Shown here: positions 7,655 to 15,674 of the stretch, piece after piece | How the letters are laid out: the number at the start of each line of letters is the position of its first letter | How positions within the stretch are numbered: position 1 is the first letter of the stretch | NCBI RefSeq assembly: GCF_032773895.1 | Contig: NZ_CP120416.1 | Coordinates: forward strand, 1,486,001-1,550,000 | DNA: 64,000 nt | DNA from: Teredinibacter sp. KSP-S5-2 | Lineage (GTDB): Bacteria > Pseudomonadota > Gammaproteobacteria > Pseudomonadales > Cellvibrionaceae | Direction: 5' to 3' | The notes under the pieces: generated by a model | What the model saw: the letters and a program-made list of their open reading frames with translations, nothing else | Told to the model about the DNA's origin: nothing | Database searches by the model: none | Translations under genes and position numbers: made by a program

Positions 7655-8842
7655 TTAGGAAAGTCGGTTTTTAAAATCGGAATAGCCAAACTCTTTCACT
7701 AATTTTAGCTTACCGTTCTTACTGTTCCACAAAGCAATGGCAGGCAGGTTAATGCCGTTGAATGTGGTGTTTTTTACCATGGTATATATCGCCATGTCCT
7801 CAAACACCAATTTATCCCCAATTTGCAGCGGATGTTCAAAGCTGTAGTCGCCAACCACGTCGCCAGCCAGGCAGCTAGGCCCACCCAGTCGATAGGTATA
7901 GGGTTTTTCTCCCGGTTCGCCAGCGCCTTGAATACTCGGTCGGTAGGGCATCTCCAGCACGTCAGGCATATGGCAGGTGGCGGAAATGTCCAGAATGGCC
8001 AAATCCATGCCGTTGTGAATGGTGTCCAGAACTTCTCCTACCAGGATGCCGCTGTTTAGGGCAATTGCTTCGCCGGGTTCAAGGTAGACCTGAACTTTGT
8101 ATTTTTTTTGGAACGCTTTGATTCGGCGTATTAGGGCTTCCCGATCATAGTCTTCCCGAGTGATATGGTGACCACCACCGAAGTTGACCCATTTCATATT
8201 CTTTAAAACGTGGCCAAAGCGGTGTTCGATTACATCCAGTGTACGTTCTAACGGTGCGAAGTTTTGTTCACACAGCGTATGGAAATGTATGCCACTAATG
8301 CCACTTAGGTCCTGGTCCTTGAAGTGCTTTAGAGGAATGCCCATACGCGAACACGGGGAGCAGGGGTCATAGATTGGCGTTGCCCCTTCTGAATGTTCCG
8401 GGTTGATTCGCAAACCGTATTCAATACCAGGGTGTTGCTTTTGGTACTGTATAAGTGTGTCTTTAAATCTTTCCCATTGGGAGAAAGAATTAAACACCAT
8501 ATGGTTGGATAACTTGGCGATATCCAGAAGTTCGCTTTCTTTGTATGCAGCAGCGTAGGTGTGTACTTCGCCACCGAATTCTTCTCTGCCCAGTTTTGCT
8601 TCATTCAGCCCGCTGGCACATACACCATGTAAATATTTACTGACTAACGGGGCAACAGCAAACATGGAGAAAGCTTTAAGTGCGAGCAGAATTTTGGCTC
8701 CGCTTCTCTCCTGAATATCTGCAAGAATTTTCAGGTTAGATTTAATTGCGTGCTCATCAACGATATAGCAAGGCGAGGGGAGAGCCTCTGTAACCAGTTC
8801 TTGCTCCCCCATACCAAAATGTACTTTTTTCAATTTGCCCAT
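7655..8842 (-). CDS. nspC: Carboxynorspermidine/carboxyspermidine decarboxylase
   Basis: This 395-residue PLP enzyme has the alanine-racemase-fold plus beta-barrel architecture of group IV decarboxylases. The PLP lysine is K56 in LLALKAFSMF, and FGGGHH is the phosphate-binding glycine motif. NspC decarboxylates carboxynorspermidine or carboxyspermidine, the last step of the aspartate-semialdehyde route to (nor)spermidine. Its ATG follows the TAA of the dehydrogenase gene directly, so the two are almost certainly translationally coupled. With speA upstream the operon order is speA, dehydrogenase, nspC. Carboxyaminopropylagmatine is an alternative substrate (see findings). Confidence 0.92.
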   Translation of the reverse strand: MGKLKKVHFGMGEQELVTEALPSPCYIVDEHAIKSNLKILADIQERSGAKILLALKAFSMFAVAPLVSKYLHGVCASGLNEAKLGREEFGGEVHTYAAAYKESELLDIAKLSNHMVFNSFSQWERFKDTLIQYQKQHPGIEYGLRINPEHSEGATPIYDPCSPCSRMGIPLKHFKDQDLSGISGIHFHTLCEQNFAPLERTLDVIEHRFGHVLKNMKWVNFGGGHHITREDYDREALIRRIKAFQKKYKVQVYLEPGEAIALNSGILVGEVLDTIHNGMDLAILDISATCHMPDVLEMPYRPSIQGAGEPGEKPYTYRLGGPSCLAGDVVGDYSFEHPLQIGDKLVFEDMAIYTMVKNTTFNGINLPAIALWNSKNGKLKLVKEFGYSDFKNRLS

Positions 8843-10042
8843 TTATGAATTTAACCCTGTGGAGTCCAACTCAACAGCGGTCCAGGGTAGGCCATATTTA
8901 TTCAGGTCTTCCATGAATGGGTCTGGATCAAACTGCTCCATATTCCATACGCCGGCTTTCTTCCATTTTCCTTCCAGAATCATTTTGGCTCCGATCATAG
9001 CTGGTACACCGGTGGTGTAGGATATGGCCTGTGACTGCACTTCTTCGTAGCATTGTTCGTGGTCACAAATGTTGTACACATATACGATTTTTTCTTTCCC
9101 GTCCTTTATGCCTTTAGCGACACAGCCGATACAGGTTTTACCTTTCGTCAGTGGGCCTAGGCTGGATGGGTCAGGTAATACGGCTTTTAAAAATTGAAGA
9201 GGAATAATTTCCACGCCCTCATATTTAACGGGCTCGATTCCTGTCATTCCAACATTTTGTAAGACTTCCAAATGCTTCAGGTAGTTTTGCGAGAAAGTCA
9301 TCCAGAAGCGTGCACGTTTGATTTCAGGGAAGTGCTTGGTGATGGATTCCAGCTCTTCGTGGTACATCAGATAGATTTGTTTTTCGCCAATACCTTCTGG
9401 GAAGTCGTAAGCTTGGTTGACTGTCAGAGGGTCGGTCTCAACCCATTGACCATTTTCCCAGTAGCGACCCTTCGCTGTTACTTCGCGAATATTGATCTCG
9501 GGGTTAAAATTGGTGGCAAACGGTTGGCCGTGATCACCGGCATTACAGTCGATAATATCCAGTTCATGAATCTCATCAAGATAATGCTTACGAATATACG
9601 CGGTATATACGTTGGTTACACCTGGATCAAAACCACTGCCTAACAATGCAGTAAGGTTGGCGTTAGTAAATTTATCCTGGTAGGCCCATTGCCAGCTGTA
9701 TTCAAACTTGGCTTCTTCCGGTGGTTCGTAATTCGCCGTATCCAGGTAATCAATGCCAGCATTTAAGCAGGCATCCATAATGTGAAGATCCTGGTAGGGA
9801 AGTGCCACGTTAATGACGAGATCCGGCTTTTCTTTTTCAAGTAATGCGGTCATCTCTGCCACGTTATCGGCGTCGACTTGAGCAGTTTTAATTTCACGTT
9901 TTAGTTGTGCGGCAATTTTTTTGCACTTGTCTTCATTTCGGCTGGCGAGAATAATCTCGCCAAACACTTCTGGTAATTGAGCACATTTGTGTGTCACAAC
10001 ACCACCGACGCCGCCGGCGCCTACAATCAGTACTTTTTTCAT
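8843..10042 (-). CDS. Carboxynorspermidine/carboxyspermidine dehydrogenase (saccharopine dehydrogenase-like)
   Basis: This 399-residue NAD(P)H enzyme starts with the Rossmann motif KKVLIVGAGGVGG and continues with the saccharopine-dehydrogenase-like catalytic region. It reductively condenses L-aspartate beta-semialdehyde with a diamine (diaminopropane or putrescine) to give a carboxy-polyamine, the substrate of NspC. The open frame reaches back to 10066, but GGAGAC lies 6 bases before the ATG at 10042 and the Rossmann strand begins there, so I use the inner start. The decarboxylase gene follows without a gap and arginine decarboxylase precedes it by 47 bases. Confidence 0.9.
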   Translation of the reverse strand: MKKVLIVGAGGVGGVVTHKCAQLPEVFGEIILASRNEDKCKKIAAQLKREIKTAQVDADNVAEMTALLEKEKPDLVINVALPYQDLHIMDACLNAGIDYLDTANYEPPEEAKFEYSWQWAYQDKFTNANLTALLGSGFDPGVTNVYTAYIRKHYLDEIHELDIIDCNAGDHGQPFATNFNPEINIREVTAKGRYWENGQWVETDPLTVNQAYDFPEGIGEKQIYLMYHEELESITKHFPEIKRARFWMTFSQNYLKHLEVLQNVGMTGIEPVKYEGVEIIPLQFLKAVLPDPSSLGPLTKGKTCIGCVAKGIKDGKEKIVYVYNICDHEQCYEEVQSQAISYTTGVPAMIGAKMILEGKWKKAGVWNMEQFDPDPFMEDLNKYGLPWTAVELDSTGLNS

Positions 10043-10089
10043 GGTTGTCTCCAGTTTGCCGAGCAAACAGCGGCATTCTTCATTAAGTG

Positions 10090-12009
10090 TTATTCTTTTT
10101 CGTAGTAGGTGTAGCCCGATAAGCTGTCAGAAAAAGCTTTCATGATTTTTTGCCTTTCGCTTGCGCTAATGTGGCCTTTTCGCACGGCTTTCTCGGCAAG
10201 TTTTCTAAATCGCTCTTTCATTGTCTGCGGGCTGTATTCCACGTAGCTTAGAACATCGGCGATTTGGTCACCTTCTATCTCATCGGCAAAATCGTAGCTA
10301 CCATCTGTATTCACTCGAATACTGGCTACATTGGGGTCACCAAAGAGATTATGCAAGTCTCCAAGGGTTTCTTGATACGCGCCGACCAAAAAGGCACCGA
10401 TATAGTATTCTTCACCCTCTTTTAGTTCGTGCAGGGGCAGAGTGCTTCGCGTCTCATGCATATTGGAAAAACTATCGATCTTCCCGTCACAGTCACAGGT
10501 GATATCCGCAATAATGGTTTCCCTGGTCGGCTTTTCATTCAGGCGATGAATTGGCGCGATTGGGAATATTTGATCTATCGCCCAAATATCAGGAAGCGAC
10601 TGGAACAAACTAAAGTTGCAGTAATAGATATCTGCCAGCTGACCCTTGAGGTTTTCGATCTCTGGTGGCACTCGCTGGCTTTTATCTGCAAGCTTAATAA
10701 TGCGGTGCATGATTTTTAAAAACAGGTTTTCGGCAATGGAACGTGTACGCAATGACACTTGGCCACGTTTAAACAGTTCGCGAACCTCATCCCGGTAGAA
10801 GACCGCATCGTTGTAACATTCTTGCAGGTTTTTGGTTTGTGCTGAAACAAGGGCTTCCTGTAAGTCATGAATAAGCTTGTGTTCGGTTTCCGGGATTGTT
10901 TCTGGCAATGGGCCTGGTTCAAATTTGGCTACATCCAGCACGTTAAAAAGCAGTACCGAGGAGTAGGCGATAGTGGCTCGTCCAGATTCTGTGACTATGG
11001 TTGGGTGAGGAATGCCCTCAGGGTCTAATGTGGACATAATGACATCCACAACGTCGGTGCAGTATTCGTCGAGGGTATAGTTTCTCGAATGAATTTGGCT
11101 GGTTTTTGAGCCGTCGTAGTCCACGGCCAAGCCTCCTCCCAAATCGAGGTAGCCCATCGGAGCGCCTTCCTCAACTAGATCCATATACACATGGCAGGCT
11201 TCAATTACGCCGCCACGAATATCTCGAATATTTGGGATTTGGGAGCCGAGGTGAAAGTGCAACAGTTTCAGGCAATCCAGCATATCCACCGCTTTTAACG
11301 CGTCGACCATCTCGACCAGCTGAGCAATGGATAAGCCAAAGATGCTTCGGTCGCCGCTGGTTGCGTTCCAATGCCCGCTAACAATCGAGGCTAATTTTAC
11401 CCGGGCACCGATCAGTGGTTGAATCCCGAGAATTTGACTGCGTTCAATGATGATAGATAGTTCTGCGGGTGTCTCTACAACGAAGAAGCATTTATAGCCC
11501 ATTTTGCAGGCATGTAAGCCGAGGTCGATAAACTCTTCATCTTTATAGCCATTGCAGACAATACAGGACTCTTCTGACTCAATGTGAGACAGTGCAATAA
11601 GCAATTCGGCTTTAGAGCCAGCTTCCAGACCGTGGCCGTACTTTGCGCCGACTTTGGCAATTTCCTCAATAACATGACATTGCTGGTTGACTTTAATCGG
11701 GAAAACGCCACGGTATTGTCCCTTATAGTCCATTGAGGTTATGGCATGGTTAAACGCCTGGTTTAAACGGCCGATTTGTTCTTCGAGGATATCTTCAAAG
11801 CGCAGCAGAACGGGCATATCTGTCCCACGCTCTCGTAAATCTTCGACGAGTTTAAGTAAGGAAAGCTCTTTTCGAGCACCATCTACCATGGGTAGGGCGC
11901 ATATCTCCCCTGAATCGGAGATGCTAAAATAGTCAGCTCCCCACTCATTTACACCGTAGAGCTCGTTTGATAGGCGGCTGGACCACTTTTTGTTATCTGG
12001 ATTGTTCAA
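10090..12009 (-). CDS. speA: Biosynthetic arginine decarboxylase
   Basis: This 639-residue protein matches SpeA over its full length: N-terminal WSSRLSNELYGVNEWG, PLP-binding lysine in VFPIKVNQQ, and glycine-rich LDLGGGLAVDYDGS. It converts arginine to agmatine with release of CO2. It is the first gene of the polyamine operon. No agmatinase, agmatine deiminase or N-carbamoylputrescine amidase is in the window, so how agmatine is used must be decided elsewhere in the genome. The 5' leader contains a stable hairpin. Confidence 0.95.
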   Translation of the reverse strand: MNNPDNKKWSSRLSNELYGVNEWGADYFSISDSGEICALPMVDGARKELSLLKLVEDLRERGTDMPVLLRFEDILEEQIGRLNQAFNHAITSMDYKGQYRGVFPIKVNQQCHVIEEIAKVGAKYGHGLEAGSKAELLIALSHIESEESCIVCNGYKDEEFIDLGLHACKMGYKCFFVVETPAELSIIIERSQILGIQPLIGARVKLASIVSGHWNATSGDRSIFGLSIAQLVEMVDALKAVDMLDCLKLLHFHLGSQIPNIRDIRGGVIEACHVYMDLVEEGAPMGYLDLGGGLAVDYDGSKTSQIHSRNYTLDEYCTDVVDVIMSTLDPEGIPHPTIVTESGRATIAYSSVLLFNVLDVAKFEPGPLPETIPETEHKLIHDLQEALVSAQTKNLQECYNDAVFYRDEVRELFKRGQVSLRTRSIAENLFLKIMHRIIKLADKSQRVPPEIENLKGQLADIYYCNFSLFQSLPDIWAIDQIFPIAPIHRLNEKPTRETIIADITCDCDGKIDSFSNMHETRSTLPLHELKEGEEYYIGAFLVGAYQETLGDLHNLFGDPNVASIRVNTDGSYDFADEIEGDQIADVLSYVEYSPQTMKERFRKLAEKAVRKGHISASERQKIMKAFSDSLSGYTYYEKE

Positions 12010-12048
12010 ATTCCGTACTCTTGGTAAGAATTTTAAGTGAATACAATA

Positions 12049-12071
12049 GGTCGCAGGAAATACCTGTGACC
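12049..12071 (-). promoter_or_regulatory. speA: Stem-loop in the speA leader
   Basis: A 9-bp stem (GGTCGCAGG / CCTGTGACC, with one G-U type pair) and a 5-base loop lie 40-62 bases upstream of the speA start. It may affect translation or mRNA stability of the polyamine operon; I match it to no known riboswitch. Confidence 0.35.
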
Positions 12072-12146
12072 TGGGTCATGGAGCGCGGATTTTAGGCAAA
12101 AAATAACCTATGTGCTACAAGAATTTTAATGGGGTAGGGGAATGTT

Positions 12147-12179
12147 AAAACGGGAAGTCGCTTATGGACTTCCCGTTTT
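12147..12179 (-). terminator. Terminator hairpin between the hibernation factor gene and speA
   Basis: A perfect 13-bp stem (AAAACGGGAAGTC and its complement) with a 7-base loop ends in four Ts on either strand. It most likely ends the hibernation-factor transcript before the speA promoter. A second GGGCCT / AGGCCC hairpin lies next to it at about 12184-12202. Confidence 0.7.
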
Positions 12180-12238
12180 GGACGGGCCTTTTTCACAGGC
12201 CCCGAGCTGCGATTGGCAACTCAATTGAAGATGGTTGT

Positions 12239-12547
12239 TTATACTTTACGTTTACTTTCTTCCTTTTTCAGCTTTTGTTCTACTGCTAAGAAGGCGTCTC
12301 TTACTGCAACATGAACGGATGGGTCATCATGGCTAACTGTAATGGGAGATCCTTTCATTCCAAGTTCGATGGAAGCTCTGAATAACTTTCCCTTGTGCTT
12401 ATGTTTGTGCGGTGTGTCAATGACAACACGGCTGTGCATGATGGAATCTGAAAAGCGATGAAGTTTTTGTATTTTCTTTTCTATTACCTCGCTGAGTGCA
12501 GGAGATGAATCAATGTCGCGGTAGACAACTTCTGCGTTCGATAGCAT
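12239..12547 (-). CDS. HPF/RaiA-family ribosome hibernation factor (short form)
   Basis: This 102-residue protein belongs to the sigma-54 modulation / S30AE family that binds the 30S subunit and silences or pairs ribosomes. Family features are the N-terminal region ending SEVIEKKIQKLHRFSD, the central strand VVIDTPHKHKHKG, the strand FRASIELGM and the helix DPSVHVAVRDAFLAVEQKL. It lacks the long C-terminal dimerisation domain. GGAGG lies 7 bases before the ATG at 12547, so the extra 18 residues of the longer open frame are excluded. It is not in the usual rpoN context but sits near ibpA and has a sigma-32-like upstream sequence, suggesting stress control. Confidence 0.85.
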   Translation of the reverse strand: MLSNAEVVYRDIDSSPALSEVIEKKIQKLHRFSDSIMHSRVVIDTPHKHKHKGKLFRASIELGMKGSPITVSHDDPSVHVAVRDAFLAVEQKLKKEESKRKV

Positions 12548-12612
12548 AGGCAAACCTCCATTGGTGCCGTTTTGATTGAAGGTATAAATTCTTGGGCCCA
12601 CATCTTTATCAT

Positions 12613-12640
12613 GGCGTCTGCCACAAAAAATTCAAGAACT
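12613..12640 (-). promoter_or_regulatory. Possible sigma-32 promoter of the hibernation factor gene
   Basis: On the minus strand CTTGAA is followed after 14 bases by CGCCATGA, close to the heat-shock consensus CTTGAA-N13-15-CCCCATnT. It lies about 65-95 bases upstream of the start. The -10 match is imperfect. Confidence 0.4.
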
Positions 12641-12799
12641 TTTTAAGAATATTCAATTATGTTCTTATGGTCTTATAAACTAAGCGATAAAACTTTTTGT
12701 GCTAAGTCAGAATTATGCTACTCCTTTGGTCCGAAGGTGATTTGACGTAGCACAAATAATAGCTCGGGTGAGAGTAGATTATTCGCAGGGAGGAAATTT

Positions 12800-13081
12800 T
12801 TAAATCCACTCCATTTTATGGTCGAGTAACTCTGCGTCCATTTCTTTTTCTGCGTAATTAACAATGGTCGTCAGGCTGGACTCTACTGTCTTTCTAGTCG
12901 TGGATATGGCAACGAAACTCAACTCGCACATCTGCCAGGAGTCGTGATAGTGACTCTCGCATCCCGCGACTGATGTAACCCGTGAGAACTTCTCTTTTAT
13001 GCCGCTTATTCTATGGCGCTTTTCTTTGAGAGAGCTGCAGCCGTGGAGCCTGAAAGTCAGTGTCAAAATCGCCAAATGCAT
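12800..13081 (-). CDS. DUF503 family protein
   Basis: This 93-residue protein matches DUF503 (YlxP-like): N-terminal MHLAILTLTFRLHGCSSLKE with the conserved SLKEKR, then a ferredoxin-like alpha/beta body ending in a long helix. DUF503 proteins are small, conserved and of uncertain function; in Firmicutes the gene lies near infB and rbfA, which suggests a ribosome or RNA link. Here it stands beside the hibernation factor gene and divergent from ibpA, sharing the AT-rich region with the ibpA promoter. No strong ribosome binding site is visible because the sequence before the ATG is a T/A run. Confidence 0.8.
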   Translation of the reverse strand: MHLAILTLTFRLHGCSSLKEKRHRISGIKEKFSRVTSVAGCESHYHDSWQMCELSFVAISTTRKTVESSLTTIVNYAEKEMDAELLDHKMEWI

Positions 13082-13097
13082 TTTTTTAAATTTTTTT

Positions 13098-13123
13098 CTT
13101 GAAAAAGTTTTGGGTGGCCATAT
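13098..13123 (+). promoter_or_regulatory. ibpA: Sigma-32 heat-shock promoter of ibpA
   Basis: CTTGAAA (13098-13104) and GGCCATAT (13116-13123) match the sigma-32 -35 and -10 elements (CTTGAAA, CCCCATnT) with a slightly short spacer of 12 bases after CTTGAA. Transcription would start near 13130, leaving a leader of about 115 bases that folds into hairpins. Confidence 0.65.
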
Positions 13124-13160
13124 ATCTGTTAATGAGCTGGCTTGATAAGCAGTTCGCTAA

Positions 13161-13245
13161 CGGATAAACATGATTTGTCCGCATAATACTTCTGGCTTGA
13201 TCATTTGATAAGCCCCTAATTTATTGCTCAAATGAGGATAATACA
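13161..13245 (+). promoter_or_regulatory. ibpA: ROSE-like RNA thermometer in the ibpA leader
   Basis: Three successive hairpins lie in the leader. The first (13161-13181) has an 8-bp stem with one G-U. The second (13194-13214) pairs GGCTT with AAGCC and ATCA with TGAT around a TT loop. The third (13222-13240) pairs TATTGCTC with GAGGATA, so the Shine-Dalgarno GAGGA is hidden. In the third, the TTGCT strand opposite the AGGA gives U-G and G-G mismatches and a bulged C, which are the hallmarks of ROSE elements in small heat-shock genes. Melting at high temperature would expose the ribosome binding site. Confidence 0.75.
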
Positions 13246-13731
13246 ATGAGAGAATTTGACCTATCACCACTTTACCGTTCTGCTATTGGTTTTGATCGTA
13301 TGGCAAATATGTTGGATGCGTTAAGTCGCAACGATCAAGGTCAACCAAGTTACCCCCCGTACAATATTGAATTAACGGGTGAGGATCAATATCGAATTAC
13401 TATGGCTGTTGCTGGTTTTGATCAATCTGAATTAAATATTGAAGCAAAACAAAATACGTTAACCGTTACAGGCAAGAAATTACCATCAACAGAACAGCAG
13501 CAGTTTCTTCATCAAGGTATTGCTGCGCGAAATTTTGAACGAAGATTTCAATTGGCGGATTATGTAAAAGTCGTGAATGCCTCTATTCAGAATGGTTTGT
13601 TGCACGTTGACTTAGTGCGGGAAATACCTGAAGCGATGAAACCCCGTACGATTGAAATTAGAGATGCATCATCAGCATCAATTGAAAACCAGGGAGCAAC
13701 AGTTAAAGGCATTAATGATCGCGTTGCATAA
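13246..13731 (+). CDS. ibpA: Small heat shock protein, IbpA/Hsp20 family
   Basis: This 161-residue chaperone holds unfolding proteins for later refolding by DnaK and ClpB. The N-terminus (FDLSPLYRSAIGFDRMANML) is typical of IbpA/IbpB, followed by an alpha-crystallin domain from about residue 35 to 125 with NIELTGEDQYRITMAVAGF and AARNFERRFQLADYV. The IPEAMKPRTIEI segment resembles the C-terminal anchoring motif region. A sigma-32 promoter and a ROSE-like thermometer precede it and a strong terminator follows, so it is a single-gene unit controlled at both transcription and translation. Confidence 0.95.
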   Translation: MREFDLSPLYRSAIGFDRMANMLDALSRNDQGQPSYPPYNIELTGEDQYRITMAVAGFDQSELNIEAKQNTLTVTGKKLPSTEQQQFLHQGIAARNFERRFQLADYVKVVNASIQNGLLHVDLVREIPEAMKPRTIEIRDASSASIENQGATVKGINDRVA

Positions 13732-13791
13732 CGTCAATATGCATCTAATGTGTAAGCTGTTGTCCAATGAATAGTTGTCTGCATAGCTATT

Positions 13792-13815
13792 GGCCACCCA
13801 AGGGTGGCCTTTTTT
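13792..13815 (+). terminator. Rho-independent terminator of ibpA
   Basis: GGCCACCC and GGGTGGCC form an 8-bp GC-rich stem around AA (effectively a small loop), followed by six Ts. Confidence 0.9.
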
Positions 13816-13868
13816 GATTTAAGTAGCATTGTTTTGTATGTACTTCATAATTACTGCTGTGGCGCGTT

Positions 13869-14528
13869 ATGTTTAATTACTGCCCCTTGTGTCGTGGTCT
13901 TGAACTCGTTGATTTTCATCAAGATAAAAAGCGGTGCTACCGTCAATGCGTGCGCTGTCACTTGGTTTTTGTACCGAGTGAGTACCACCTGAATCTGGAT
14001 GCCGAAAAAGGGGAATATGATAAACACCAGAATTCGCCGGATGATAATGGCTATCGAGTGTTTCTTGGTCGATTGTTTCACCCTTTAAATCAGCTTCTTC
14101 GGAGTAACTCTATTGGCTTGGATTTTGGTTGCGGGCCAGGTCCTACGTTATCGGTTATGTTTGAAGAGCGGGGACATAGAGTCACGTTGTACGATAAGTT
14201 CTATTACCCAGATAATTCTGCTTTAACGACAACGCAGTATGATTTTATTACCGCAACTGAAGTTGTTGAGCACCTTGCCCAGCCCTGGGAGACATTTCGT
14301 TTGCTTTGGTCGATATTAGATAGTGGAGGCCATTTGGGTCTGATGACTAAGCTCGTGGAAAGTCCTGAACGTTTTTCCCAATGGCACTATAAAAATGACC
14401 CTACGCACATCAGTTTTTATTCATGGGAAACGTTGCTTTGGTTAATGGAAGCGTTACAGCGGCAGTTTTCTGCCAGGGTTTCGTTGCAGCGTGTTGCTAA
14501 TGATGCATTTATCTTCAGTAAGGAATGA
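13869..14528 (+). CDS. Class I SAM-dependent methyltransferase with N-terminal zinc ribbon
   Basis: This 219-residue protein has a zinc-ribbon-like N-terminus (CPLC at 5-8 and CVRC at 27-30) and a Rossmann methyltransferase domain with the SAM motif GLDFGCGPG (83-91) and acidic motif LYDKFY. ATEVVEHLAQPWE is typical of methyltransferase type 11/23 proteins. Substrate unknown; the zinc ribbon suggests a nucleic acid or protein target or a structural role. The ribosome binding site is weak. It ends 1 base before the converging regulator gene, so the two transcripts may overlap. Confidence 0.8.
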   Translation: MFNYCPLCRGLELVDFHQDKKRCYRQCVRCHLVFVPSEYHLNLDAEKGEYDKHQNSPDDNGYRVFLGRLFHPLNQLLRSNSIGLDFGCGPGPTLSVMFEERGHRVTLYDKFYYPDNSALTTTQYDFITATEVVEHLAQPWETFRLLWSILDSGGHLGLMTKLVESPERFSQWHYKNDPTHISFYSWETLLWLMEALQRQFSARVSLQRVANDAFIFSKE

Positions 14529-14529
14529 G

Positions 14530-15531
14530 TTAAGTGTTTAAACTGAACAGTTTTGCTCTCACTGTTGTGCGGTATTGGCTTGGAGTAGTACCATGTATTT
14601 TTCTGAATAAGTTGGTGAAGTAAGAGCCGTCATGGTAACCCACTTTGTCCATTACTTCTCCGATGCTTAAATTGGTGGTTTTTAATAAGTCCTTTGCTGT
14701 TTCCATTCGTACTTGCTGAACATAGGTAAGGGGGGAAACACCGGTTGCAGTTTTAAAGCGACGATTAAAACTTCGCATGCTCATACCAAATTGCTCAGCC
14801 AGGTTTTGCACTGAAATATGTTTGCTTTGGTTGGACTGAATCCATATTTGGCTTTGAACAATTTCTTCGTCTGGATGGCTGTTGTTGCTTTCGATAAGTG
14901 AACTGGGTTTCTCGTAGGCTCGGCGTATTTCGTGAAAAAAATGTTGTTCTACATGAGTGGCGACCTCTCTGGAAAAGTATTTTTGAATGAAGTGAACCGT
15001 CAAATCCCCTAGAGAGTTGACGCTCCCGGTGCAATAGAGATTACCTGCCTGGGTAATAAAGTACTGGCGTTTCAGGTTAATCTGAGGATATTTTTTTTGA
15101 AAAAAGTCGAAGTGATGCCAGTGTGTGGTTGCAGGTTTGCCGTCTAATATGCCGGCTTCAGCCATAAAGCAGCAACCGGTTCCGACCCCGGCTATTGTGA
15201 CACCATTTTCGTATTGATCACGGAGCCAGGCAATGAGCCTGTGGTGTCTATTAATAACGGTGTTTGGGTTTCTCCATAGTGCGGGCAGGTAAATAAGATC
15301 CAGCTCGCCAGCGTCATCAATGCTGTTGTCTGTGTCGAAGCGAATCCCTGTATGAGTGGTTACGCTTTCATTAATATCTGAAATCACTTGGACCGATAGT
15401 TGTTGGCGTTGCGTGCTGCCTTTGGGTTTTGTTTTGGCGATATCTTCTGCTGCCCGAAGTAGCTCCAAGGGAAGGGTAAGACTGGTCGCCAGCATCTTTT
15501 CGCAAACAACAAAAGCTACCTTTAGTGCCAT
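14530..15531 (-). CDS. GlxA-type transcription regulator (DJ-1/PfpI domain plus AraC HTH)
   Basis: This 333-residue regulator has an N-terminal DJ-1/PfpI glutaminase-like domain (about 1-190; nucleophile-elbow equivalent in GVGTGCCFMAEAG) and a C-terminal AraC/XylS double helix-turn-helix (about 225-325; AEQFGMSMRSFNRRFK and VGYHDGSYFTNLFRK). Relatives sense small metabolites and activate catabolic genes. The open frame extends to 15669, but GGAG lies just before the ATG at 15531 and the DJ-1 strand MALKVAFVVCE begins there. It is divergent from fabY with a 143-base shared promoter region, so fabY is a plausible target. Confidence 0.85.
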   Translation of the reverse strand: MALKVAFVVCEKMLATSLTLPLELLRAAEDIAKTKPKGSTQRQQLSVQVISDINESVTTHTGIRFDTDNSIDDAGELDLIYLPALWRNPNTVINRHHRLIAWLRDQYENGVTIAGVGTGCCFMAEAGILDGKPATTHWHHFDFFQKKYPQINLKRQYFITQAGNLYCTGSVNSLGDLTVHFIQKYFSREVATHVEQHFFHEIRRAYEKPSSLIESNNSHPDEEIVQSQIWIQSNQSKHISVQNLAEQFGMSMRSFNRRFKTATGVSPLTYVQQVRMETAKDLLKTTNLSIGEVMDKVGYHDGSYFTNLFRKIHGTTPSQYRTTVRAKLFSLNT

Positions 15532-15674
15532 ATATTCTCCAGTTATTCTCCAGTCTGCATTTTTGGCTGTTTTGCCATGGTTAAACGGCTGATATGCCCG
15601 AGACGATGGTAATTTAACTGAATAGAATCCCATTCTCAATATTGATTGCTTAATAACGAATATAGGCACAGGTC

